DNA of 64,000 nucleotides from Coprinus comatus (taxonomy: Eukaryota > Basidiomycota > Agaricomycetes > Agaricales > Agaricaceae), in the NCBI GenBank assembly GCA_034638255.1, contig JAWPGT010000058.1, positions 81,357 through 145,356 on the forward strand, in the 5' to 3' direction. The notes below the pieces were generated by a model that saw nothing but the letters and a program-made list of their open reading frames with translations, did no database searches and was not told where the DNA came from. The position numbers and the translations under genes are program-made. Positions 12,041 to 22,075 of this stretch are shown in pieces (the first letter of the stretch is position 1; each line of letters begins with the position of its first letter).

Positions 12041-13657
12041 AGTGCACTGCGGCCACTTTGTCTAAAGTTATATCATGAATTGTTAGTATAGTTTTACAAT
12101 TGCGTAATATCCATGAGAGGGTATAAATGTCCACAGCCCTCACACGGTGTGCCGTTCTGTTGATTGTGTACCAAAGGCAATGACATCATCAATAAATAAA
12201 TGAATAGTAAAGGTAAAGCAAATGAGAAGTGTGACACAATTGGTAGGAAATTGGATACCAATTCCACAGCACTACCTTGCAATCTTTTATACCAATAATT
12301 GTTTTAACTTGTTTATCATATAGTTAATGCTCAAGATACCGGTATCAGTAAATTTACTAATAACAAGTCCTCCTATTCGGATATGAACAACTGATGACTC
12401 TCAAAAGTATAATGTAATCTTTAGTTGGTCTGGACTCTGATAAATATCAAAACAAGTACTACACGTGTCAATTGTTGATGACATACTTCAAGAATATACT
12501 AATTGTGATATATGACTGAGAATGTCCCATATTACAACCAATACTGCACCAATCGTCTCAGTTTTAGTACCAATGGAATGGCCTTAATGTGAGCATTCTA
12601 TACATGGTAGGGACATGGCATATGGTGCAGTATTGGTGATACACCTGGCACAGTAGTATATATATCTATATATCTATTTCATACCACTGTTCATCGTGTT
12701 AACTATACAAAATTACCATCATTGGAACCGGATTGTAAAGGGCTACGCATAGAATGTATTTAGAGGTTGATCTGTGCACTATTAGACATGTGACACAATT
12801 TTTTATTTTTATGGAGTACAAAAGAAGAATCACTTATAGCTCAGCCAATACCACACCGATTGTTACGTTTCTAGCATCGTTAAAAAGCCCCCGTTAACCG
12901 CATTATGGACGTGGTACACATGTGCTAATAGATAAAGATTTGAAACATTATCAAACTTTTAAAAACTTCTTTGTAGGGCTTCATATTATAGTCATAGAGT
13001 GTCTATGCAATACATATTGTGCAGCATTCGAATGGGGCTTACTAGAATAACAAGAGGAGCCTAAACATGCTGCAAACGGCCCAATATTAAGTGCACAACA
13101 ATAATTTTCATTTTTCCTATCATAGAGATTGATACATGTACCCATGGGAAATGGGGTCCTAATATTAACTCAAGTCATTGGTCAACTTAACACCGTTCAT
13201 GCTCTCTCCTCACGACACGTTATAACTTACAATAAAAACTTCATAATATGGTTACTGGTAGCCATCTTGTATAGTATAATATCCACAGACCGTAAAAGAG
13301 TTGAATGTTTAAAATCTATTAATTAAGCATATTTCTTATCTTTAGTCAAAAATCAGAATACTTCATGACAACATCACCTACAATACAGTCTGGTGCTAAG
13401 ACCACTATCAACCTGAAGCTACTATATAAGTAGTAACCCAGATAGTGACTCGTTCTTTAGCAATTCATATTTTCTCTATTTCTCCCTTTCCCTTCTTGCT
13501 CTTTTTCAATTTTTTTTCTCTTATTATTCATACTCTCACTCTTTTGTGTGCGCTTGTATCTCTCACACTCACACTTGTATGTTATTTTTTATCCACTTAT
13601 TATTTGAGCCTGATTTTTATATTCTAAATCCTTTTCTTTTGTTTATGCAAATTTGAA
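12041..13657. other. Central divergent promoter region of the transposon
   Basis: The left part (12041-12290) probably holds an unresolved first exon of the kinase gene, with candidate starts at 12189/12186. The rest is AT-rich, lacks a supported gene and should hold the promoters of both divergent genes. A 15-base inverted repeat, ACCAATACTGCACCA, occurs at 12537-12551 and in reverse at 12623-12637. Confidence 0.55.
12537..12637. repeat. Inverted repeat between the kinase and integrase genes
   Basis: ACCAATACTGCACCA at 12537-12551 is mirrored as TGGTGCAGTATTGGT at 12623-12637, with about 70 bases between. It could form a hairpin or be a paired protein site in the shared promoter region. Confidence 0.6.
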
Positions 13658-15346
13658 ATGTTGTCAAGTCTCGACTCTCAAATGCCAAATAACAATCAAA
13701 TTGGAAAGAATGGCTGGGGTGAAAAAGACATGTAAGTATAGTTTTTATATTATTTCTACTAGTTGTAAAACTCAAAATCTGTTGAAGACCCTAGTGATGA
13801 TATTCTACGAGATTACCTCACTAAGCTTTCAGTATTATCGCTTACTGTTGAAGAGAAGCTTGTGCGCTTGAAGGTTGAATTAAATGTTGACATTCGGTAT
13901 GTAACTTCTATTTCTTTATGTAACAGAATTCTGTTTTGACAATTATGTTTATACCATAGAAGAACAAAGTTCTATGAGCTTCAGAAGGACTTCCAAATTC
14001 CATCTGTTCGAAAACCATATTTACCTCAAGCTGTTCTTGACAATGCAGTAATTGATCAAGTTCATCGTGACATTAATCAAGCCAATGGACCAAATACAAT
14101 TAAAAGTATGCTTAAGGATCAGTCGATCTTTGTATCTCGGTATATTTATCTCTTATCTAATCTTTGATTTATTCTATTTTTGACAATCTTTATCCTGGAA
14201 CTTACTTATAGAGATCAAGTACAAGTGCTCATGCATCAATTTGCACATGAAGCCTTTTTTAAGAGAGATCCTGCCAACCGAACCCAAAAGAAAAAAGTAC
14301 CACGAAAGGCGCTAACATCTGTGGGACCATTTCGTGAGATATCTGCAGATGGGCATGAGAAACTAAACAGCCAGGCATTGCGGATGGGGGAGATTAGCTT
14401 ACCAATTTATGGATATAGGGACAAATGGTCTGGTTATGTTTTGAAGCTACTTGTTTTACCTGATTCACGGAATGCGGGTGTGCTTGGTCATGTTTTTCTT
14501 GATCTTCTTTCAGAATATGGAGGTAAAGTTATTAACGATCCTTAAGTTTATATACTTTAACTTATAGTTTTTTTGTTAGGTATTCCAGTGCAAATGACAA
14601 CAGACAAAGGATCAGAAATAGGTTGGCAGCATGGTATACAAGATACATTTCGGTAAGTCCTTCCAAGAAAAGCATTCATATTATTCTGACTAATTCTATT
14701 CAATTTTACAACAGAAAAGTTTGTGCTCCCAACCTCTGTACAGATACCTACCCTCCTTTTGTTACTGTCAAAAGTACTCATAACATTATTATCGAGTCAC
14801 TTTGGAAGTGGTTCCGTGAGAAAATGGGCTCAAATCTCAAGGATATCATCTTAGAAGGGAAGGAAAACAGGATAATCCAGTACCACAAGGAGACACATCA
14901 GTACGTTCTACTTCAAAACCCTTAAATGAATGAAGTACTAGTATATTTAATATACCTCACTCTGATACAGGCATTTATTCTACTGGATTTTTGTTCCAGC
15001 TATACAAGAGGAATTAGAGAGCTTCCGCACTTACTGGAATCAACACAAAATCCGACGGCAACAAAAAAAGATATTACCATCAGGACATACACCAAGTGAT
15101 GCATTTCACAACCACAAGTCTCATGGTATACGTTCATGGCTTATTACAGTACCGGAGGATGCTCAGGTTCACATGCGTTCTTCTTTGGAAGAGGAAGTTG
15201 GTAGTCGTGAGGAAAAAATGTCTTGGTTTCCCTCAGCATTTGATGATGTTGCGAAATTAGCATATGTTGAAATTGGCTCACCAAAGATTGATATTAGAAA
15301 TGCCTGGGAAGTATTCCATTTAATGGTACAGTGCTTGGATATATGA
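13658..15346 (+). CDS. DDE integrase-like transposase of the kinase transposon
   Basis: Seven exons fit with GT-AG borders and matching phases: 13658-13731, 13795-13896, 13960-14139, 14212-14522, 14580-14652, 14715-14900 and 14971-15346, giving 433 residues. After an N-terminal helical part, an integrase (rve-like) core is visible. The first Asp is in EISADGHEKL, the second in VQMTTDKGSE, and the Glu in NIIIESLWKWFREKMG, 42 residues after the second Asp. Then follow FYWIFVPAIQEELESF and TYWNQHKIR, typical of fungal integrase-core proteins found in Agaricomycetes. There is no reverse transcriptase, protease or gag in the element, so it works as a cut-and-paste DNA transposon gene. The inner ATG at 13658 was chosen because it is the first in-frame Met before exon 1's donor. 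Confidence 0.85.
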
Positions 15347-15382
15347 TAGAGTCTCTGTCTCATTACACTTGTTTCTTACTAT

Positions 15383-15647
15383 TACTTTTAATTCAAGAAA
15401 TACCCGTCATTTACATATTTCTCCACGTCTTTACGCTCCTTTTTTATATACTTTACACCCATTATAGTTCTATATACATTCTACCTAATTAAATTGTCGC
15501 GTTTTCCGCAACTTTCGTCGTCTGAAAAGTGAGGATCTGACTATCGATGGATGGAAACGATAATCAAAAGTCACAGGCATTATGTGACAAGTGACGTACC
15601 GAAAGTCGCGCGCGGGAATTTGAGCCACGGACATTCCGCGCACCGTA
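15383..15647 (-). repeat. Right terminal inverted repeat of the kinase transposon
   Basis: Mirror copy of 9423-9687. It ends in CCGCGCACCGTA just before the second CATATTG. Confidence 0.95.
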
Positions 15648-15671
15648 CATATTGACACTCAACAATAACAT

Positions 15672-16292
15672 TAGGGCTGCCGCCCGTACCGTATACGGTT
15701 ACGGCCGTATAATTTACGGTCATAATACGGCCTTTCCCGTACCGTAGCCGTACCGTATAATAAATATTTCAAGGTCGTTACGGTACGGTAAAGGACATCT
15801 TACGGTACGTACCGTACTTTTACGGTATACGGGTAAGTTTATCACCATCATTATTTCGATAAGGTCATTGAGCTGGTGTTGGCTTGGTTCTAACCCGGCG
15901 TTAACTTATTAAACATTCAAGACTCAATATATAGAGTTATAAACATAGAAATCAGATAAAAATACAAGTGTTGTTCTTGTAATTTTTTTTTAAATACTCT
16001 AGAAATAGTGGATGACTGTGCCATTGCGAGAGAGTTTATGTTACTGATTGAGGAGAGAGTGAGTGTCATGAATCGATGATGTTTCGACGTACCATTGATG
16101 CTATCACATGATGTCATGACCGACTACCGTCCATACGGCCGTCGACGGGCAAAAAATACGGTACAGTACGGTACACTCCGTACCGTCAACCGTACCGTAT
16201 TGAGGCTACTTGATCGCTCTTACGGTACGGTACCGTATACCGTATACGGGTGGCCCGTAAACCGTATTATACGGTTACGGGCGGCAGCCCTA
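15672..16292. mobile_element. 621-bp hAT-type MITE
   Basis: The ends are TAGGGCTGCCGCCCG and its reverse complement, and the copy is flanked by an 8-bp duplication AATAACAT at 15664-15671 and 16293-16300. TIRs beginning TAGGG with an 8-bp duplication are the hAT hallmark. There is no coding capacity. Both sub-terminal regions are packed with TACGGTAC/CCGTA repeats on both strands, likely transposase binding motifs. The middle (about 15840-16090) is ordinary AT-rich DNA. It sits in the same exon as the kinase transposon, nine bases from that element's duplication. Confidence 0.85.
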
Positions 16293-17020
16293 AATAACAT
16301 GGGTTCCAAGGGTCAGAAAAAAGTTCTTGTAAGCTTGCACAGTCGTATCTTCAATTCGAAAAGGTTTCGGTAGCTTCTGAATTGCGCTCAATATAGCCTG
16401 TTCTTCGTTGAGCCTAATCGAGTCGCCCGTGAACATGGCTGAGTAGAGAGGACTACTATGACTGAATATCCCATATTGGTACCTATCGAGGAACCCGTTT
16501 TCGTACGATGGTGCAATAGTAGTTGCGGGTCTAGAGATAGCACCGTACTTCCCATAAAGTGTATGATCGGCTTGGAATGCTTTATTGACTTCACTACCTG
16601 TAGTCCAGGTTTTGAAGTTTTCTTCCGTTCCTGTTCTAGTGGTAATATTGACGGTGTGAGGAACATTATAAAGTACTCCATCTAGTGAACGTAGCTCGTT
16701 AGTAACTTGAGATGAAAACTTAAAGACAGTGAAGGACCAAGGTCTGGGACTTACGTATTCCATTTTCGTTGGATTGGTCAACGCGTGGATCAATAAGTTT
16801 GCTGGTTCTAAGGATATTGCGAGAGACCTGTTAACTCGATCAGCATCCAGATCCGATGACTAGAGAATATGAAAACCGGAAGCTGAGAACTGAGGATACA
16901 TACACTGCTGATATCAAGAGGGCTAGTTGTCAACAAATTGATGGAATATCCAAGAAAATTCAAAGCTGGGAGGGGCAAAGCCGATAGTTTTTGTGACGCA
17001 GTGACAGTTTCTTCAGGCAT
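16293..17020 (-). pseudogene. 5' half of transposon-split MACPF-like gene C
   Basis: The start is at 17020. Exons 17020-16904 and 16827-16755 are followed by exon 3 from 16681, which is open down to the MITE at 16293. The opening motif LPLPALNFLGYSI and exon/intron layout match gene B. Exon 3 breaks in the codons of the GTHVI signature, and the gene resumes only beyond both transposons at 9415. Since the frame is otherwise open and the splice sites are intact, the gene was probably functional until the insertions. Confidence 0.75.
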
Positions 17021-19345
17021 GGTAGTCGTGTAATACGATGTATGTATGTGTCCGTGGAGTGCTTGAGTGAGTTAAAGAGTGTGGACTCCCAACTTCCAAA
17101 CGTTTTTATGCTATTAGGTAGTTCTATTATTACTGTAATTACATGGCGGTGTCGTACATTTGGGTGAGGATAGTATAGTATTATTCTTACCTGAGAACGA
17201 CTCCGAGTAATCTGAACAAGAAGGCACACGCCACTGTACTGCTTATAATCATCATTCAAGCTTTCCAATGGGAGTCATTGATAGTCATTCCAAATGTCAC
17301 TGGAAGTCCATATTCGATGTCAATGGAGCCTCCTATTCGAAAAGTTGACACCCTGATGATGTTATAACGTATGGGTATAGTTATGTATATTCTTCACAGC
17401 CACTCAGCTATTACTATTTAAACCTTCCTTCTTTTCTTTCTTACTCAGTTTCTATCAACTGAGTCTCTATCTGCTAGATGATTACAATGGAATTTGAATC
17501 CGGTTTTTGTACCCACCCCCAGTCTTTCTAATTTTCAATAATGCTTACTGTCAAACTCCCGGGTAGTGGTATGGATACTACTTTATGTCAAGGGTATGTT
17601 TTATATAGTCAGTTGATCGATTAATTTCGTCAATATCCAGGGGAGCGGAAGAATATCGAAGATGACTCCACGTCTGTATGGCTACTACTAGATAGGTGGA
17701 GTTCGCGAATTCGGGTGATGTACTTGTACAGAGTTTTGATGAGAGAAACACTATGGGTTGCTGAACCCTAGTTTGAAAGCAAGATAACAGGACCCTTCTA
17801 ATTCTCATGATTCTCTTTGCACTGGGGTCAATTTTACATCTCAGAATTTTCAATTTGTCGATATCAATGGTAGCCTGTATTCCATTACAGATGTCAACTT
17901 CAAGATGTACTTAAAAATAAGTATTTACTTAAGTTAGTTAGTAAGTCGGAGAAAACTTCCGGAAGATCCTGACTTTGAGAATGGAAGCTTCTAGCCACTG
18001 GATAAATAAATGTACCTTATGCTATAAGTCCTCGGCCTCAGCGCTTCAACATTCGCCTGGCACTTTACTCTCACCGTACATGTCGATGAGCTGTTGTGTC
18101 ACAATTTATATCTAAAAATAAAACCTGTTTTGACACACCACTATCACTTGACACGATCAATTATTCCATTTTTCCCCCTCAGTTTTTAATTCTATAAAAA
18201 CAGTGTAAATTTGCGTACATAGTATCAGTACCAGTATAAAAAGCTTGAAAGCCACATAGTGAGAAATGCATGCTTAAGAAGAAATTTACTGATAAAAAAT
18301 CAGAGATCAATGAAATCTCAAAAGTAGACGACTTTTATAATTATTCTATCCTTCTTATTTCTAAACCAAACAAATTCAAATTTTGCACACAAATGGTCGG
18401 GAATGCTCGCTATATATTTGCGGATTTTGACATGAGTCACATGCTGTTTGAGCATTCTACAGTAGTTTTTGCAATGAGTGACAACTTGTATACTCAAAGG
18501 TGGTGACGATGGATTTTGATGCGTGTGTCACATAAGATCACGGTGTGTCAATTGACGCTTTCCCTCTCATAGTTCAATTTTCAGATTTTTTCACTTTTAT
18601 CTTTTTCTCCCAAAGACATTCATAAGCATTCATAATTGAGTTCACAGCATATTTATACAATTTACTTATTAATTAAATGCTTCAATGAGTCTTGAAAAAA
18701 TAATACAGTTTCGTGTGTCAAGTGACGGTGTTACACTGTACTTGTTGCTAGCCGCTCATTTTGTAATTGCATGAGCCGGGACCACCGTAATATCATGATC
18801 ATCTTCTGTAGGAAAGCAACCAGTGTAATTTACGAATAATGTCCATCCCGATAAGCTTCACGACCATGCCCTACACGTACTTTTACACATACTCATTTGT
18901 CCAAGAATTCGAGTCTTTACTGGTATCCTCTTTGTTATAATCACTCAGAAATAGAACAATGGACACTGTTCTGTCATCGATCAATTATGTTGAACGATAT
19001 AGCTCAGATATAGCTACACTCAGATTTCGCTTCCGGCTGCTTTTCATGCAAGCATAAAAATAGATCTGTACGACGGATTCTAAATAAAATCTATGTAACA
19101 CAGAAAGGAGATAATTGCAAAAAACGAGGGAATGGGAATATTGCTCGTAAAAAATGAAAGAAAAGGAGAGAGAAAAGAGAACGCCCAATGTCCAGAAAGC
19201 AATTCCCAACTGAATAACCAAGGATTCTAGATATCTAGAGTAAAGAAGAAAAAAAAACTGTGCGCAAGTCCAAGATAACGGATACTAGGAGATAAAGTGG
19301 CGGGCCCAAGGAGTAGAGTAGCTGTTGTCAGATTGTTCCTTACAA
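17021..19345. other. Upstream region of gene C and spacer, no gene supported
   Basis: 17041-17340 resembles the upstream region of gene B, and 17800-18060 resembles 28560-28870 upstream of gene D, including ATTCTCTTTGCA and CCTCGGCCTCA segments. A degenerate inverted repeat with GTGTCAAGTGA (near 18147-18157 as its complement, and 18715-18727) may mark an old 0.6-kb MITE. Small open frames at 18270-18506 and 18985-19221 show no motif. Confidence 0.45.
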
Positions 19346-20090
19346 TCAGAGTTTGCTTGGTGTCTCAGGACGTTCGGGACGGTACTTGGCCATCTCATTC
19401 TCCTTTTTGACATAACCACACTTCTCATAGAACGCTGTCACATAACACGTGTAAGCCACAAGTAGAACTCGATAACAGAGAAAACGCGAAAAACACTCAC
19501 GGATATTCTTATCGCTACAATTCAAAATTGTCTTATAACATCCCTCTCTCTCACTAATCCCAGTCAAAGCTTGAATAACCCTCAATCCAAGTTTCTTTCC
19601 TTGAACTTTAGGATTGACAGCAATATCTTCAATATGACCAACGCTTCCCAATCCTCTCAAGAATTTATGTTCAATGAACACAGCACCGACAGCAATAATT
19701 TGGTCACTGTATTTATCGACAATTACGAGGGTGTAATTGGTACGAGGGCATGAACGAAGAAGATCGAAACGAGCTTGATAAGCTGAGAATCCTGGGTCTG
19801 AGACGGTTGTAAGGACGGAAAGAACTGAGAGGTGAGAACGGTGGTAGTCTGTTCGGGCAAGGGGACGAATCTAAATAACAAAAATAGGAGATACGTGTCA
19901 ATTCCTTAGGACAATTTGCATTTTATGGAGACAAACGTACGTGTAAATCGGTATGCAACTCCCTCCTGACTTGAGCAGGAATAATATCGGGAGAGAACAA
20001 TAATTCAAGTTGACTGTCCTGAGTCCACTTGGGGTATTGAGATTCAACAGTTGGGGAGCTAGGGACAGAGACAGAAGTTGAAGACTGCAT
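19346..20090 (-). CDS. gna1: Glucosamine 6-phosphate N-acetyltransferase
   Basis: Three exons (20090-19941, 19870-19501, 19434-19346) give 202 residues with matching phases. The protein is a GNAT acetyltransferase that makes N-acetylglucosamine 6-phosphate from glucosamine 6-phosphate and acetyl-CoA, a step toward UDP-GlcNAc for chitin and glycoproteins. The evidence is the GNA1-specific run GHIEDIAV, the acetyl-CoA loop VQGKKLGLRV, GCYKTILNCSDKNI, and, across the last intron, FYEKCGYVKKENEMAKY, the substrate/dimer region. The N-terminal extension of about 40 residues is longer than in yeast. It is a single-copy housekeeping gene with a TATA box about 85 bases upstream. Confidence 0.93.
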
Positions 20091-20172
20091 AGTCGAAGAA
20101 GGAGAGTTGTAAAGCAAGCAGTGGGAGTTGAAAGAGGTGGAAGGGAGAAAAGAACGTTGGTGATTGTTGCGC

Positions 20173-20181
20173 TCTTTATAT
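20173..20181 (-). promoter_or_regulatory. TATA box of gna1
   Basis: TATATAAAG on the minus strand, about 85 bases before the ATG at 20090. Confidence 0.5.
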
Positions 20182-20931
20182 ACTTTTGGCACAAACAACG
20201 ACGTCACACAGCCACCCCGCTCATAACCCTGTTTCAACCGCACAGCCACCACCGTCCTCTCAATGTTACCCTCATTGCCCCGCAGCGCCCACCGTTTCAC
20301 CACAACCAGGGACACTCGCTTGTGTGAGCTCAGGAGATGGTCTGTGCACAAAGCATTGCCATATATAAATTTATCTTTGATCCAATTAATGGACGAACGT
20401 TCGCAAGAAGTCGTATAATAGCGACAAATGATGTTTAATCCAGTTAATTTACAAGTACAGCAGAATATGTACATGATGCGACCCCCTATATATTCTTACA
20501 CTCCTAATCTATGCTTTTCCTTCCTGTACTAGCAGAGAATGAAAAAAAAAAACGATGTCATGAAATGTAAAGCTAGTGTGTGTTATATATATGAAATGAT
20601 GATAATGATGGGACGAGAGTGAGAAAGGGGGGGATCTCAACAGACGACTAGCATCTGCCACCCAAATAAGAAAACAAACAAACAAACAAAAAGCACAAAG
20701 AAATCATCGCATGCACGTAAAAGATCATGAACGAAATCCATCTTGCAAGAGCAGTAAAGAAAACTTCTCCAGACATCTATCAAAGACGACGAGGAAGGGA
20801 AGTCTCACCACTCCTACATGCATGCAGTATAAGGGCTACACAAAATTGAACCAACGCTCGCGCCGATCCACCGCCACCGCTTTTCATGGGAAACAATGGA
20901 AAGAAATGACCCAGTAGAAAATAGAAACCAT
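20182..20931. other. Spacer between gna1 and the AA9 gene
   Basis: It holds the gna1 upstream region and the 3' flank of the AA9 gene. It includes short A-rich runs and (AAAC)n-like bases near 20670-20690. No gene or RNA is recognised. Confidence 0.4.
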
Positions 20932-22075
20932 TTACTGGTGGCTCTTGCCGAAGGCAATGTTCCTCATAATCCGACTGTAATGCCTGGGGTAGTATTGGAG
21001 AGAACCAGTCTCTTCAATGGCAGGTGCGGTAATGGGTTCGCTCCTCTTCCTTAGCTTGCACTTGGTAGAACCCGCAGCTCCACCACTGTTGCTGTTGTTG
21101 TTGTTAGGCGTAGAGGTGGATGTGGAAGTAGAAGCGGAACGTGTGGAAGAAGCAGTCCTTGTAGCAGTGTTCGAACTGGCGGCGGGACTTGATGATCCGG
21201 AACCAGAACCGGTGTTATCACCAGCAGCGGGGGCAGCACCGTTGACAAAAGAAGCAATGTTAGGACCGGGGAAAGTGTATTGGGCACGGGTGTTGAAAAC
21301 GTCGGGAACGAGGATTCCTTTGTCGTTATCGCTGTAGCCGCCAGGGAAGGTGACGGTTTCGTCATCTCGGGGAGCACCAGTACCATTACCACCGATCTTG
21401 ATTTGAGCACAACCGGGGTAGAATTCGGCACCACCAAGAGAAGTACCGAGATGGAGGGCAATGATTTCGTGACGGATGAGGTATTCACCGGGGCGGATGT
21501 TGTTGGGGAGCTTGACTGTGGACACACCGCCTCTCACTATAACACACGAATGTCAGTTATTTTCCAGTGGAAAAATAAAATAAAACGTACTGAGATCGGC
21601 TTGTGCCCAGTTACCATCGGCTTTGCGACCAGTCTGTTCAATCTTGAACCATTTGGCGTTCGAAGGATTGAATTGGCTACACGAAGATGATCTGCAAGAA
21701 GCCATGTAAGTCAACATCGGGCCCGTGTTGTGAGGCCACTAAAAAACATTCAACATCTTATTCGTTATATAAATGAAAAGAAAAACTCACGTTGCTGAGA
21801 TCACCACCTTTCCAATCGAAAGTGATAGTATCACCGGGTTGAGCGTCACCAACGAGTGCAGCATTACCAGCGTTCTTGCCGCAAGTCATAGCAGCATTGT
21901 TTGCACCTTTGATAGGACTCGGATCAGAAATTTGGCGAATGATGCTCGGGCTGTTTCTTCCTTGGGGAACATTTCCTTGGAAAGACTTTCCAGCAATTGT
22001 GACCTTTGAGAGATGACCATGGGCAGAGGCATAGGCGGCAGCGAGGAGGGGTACGAAGAAAGTAGCAACCTTCAT
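20932..22075 (-). CDS. AA9 lytic polysaccharide monooxygenase
   Basis: Exons 22075-21791, 21738-21591 and 21536-20932 give 345 residues. An 18-residue signal peptide ends before His19 (HGHLSK), the N-terminal copper-brace histidine. WPHNTGPMLTYMASC (from residue 96, His98) supplies the second histidine region. YLIRHEIIALH and GAEFYPGCAQI (Tyr184) are the AA9 core motifs with the axial tyrosine. The enzyme is secreted and oxidatively cleaves cellulose or related glucans with copper and a reductant. There is no CBM1. The core is followed by a Ser/Thr/Asn-rich linker and a basic C-terminal tail (CKLRKR...PRHYSRIMRNIAF). Its presence indicates a plant-cell-wall-degrading lifestyle. Confidence 0.93.

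Larger units (their letters stand above)
9423..15647. mobile_element. 6.2-kb TIR DNA transposon carrying a DDE integrase gene and an alpha-kinase gene
   Basis: The element is 6225 bases. Its ends are 265-bp inverted repeats (9423-9687 and 15383-15647) starting TACGGTGCGCGG, with a single mismatch by eye. It is flanked by CATATTG at 9416-9422 and 15648-15654. The undisturbed paralogue (gene B, near 4345) has only one copy of this 7-mer, which proves insertion. Because the duplicated 7-mer and the TIR tip can be cut in more than one way, the duplication could also be read as 5 bp. Inside are a plus-strand DDE integrase-like gene (13658-15346) and a minus-strand alpha-kinase gene (9764-12040 or longer), separated by about 1.6 kb. 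Both read as intact spliced frames, so the copy looks young and possibly autonomous. I cannot assign it to a named superfamily. Confidence 0.9.

Noticed and set aside
15672..16292. The MITE as part of the kinase transposon
   Set aside because: It has its own TIRs and an 8-bp duplication and lies outside the 265-bp TIR boundary.
18093..18737. Possible MITE with GTGTCAAGTGA ends
   Set aside because: The inverted match is short and imperfect and no target duplication was found; only noted in the spacer entry.
21017..21690. Plus-strand frames across the AA9 gene
   Set aside because: Shadow frames of the Ser/Thr-rich linker and exon 3 of the AA9 gene on the other strand.
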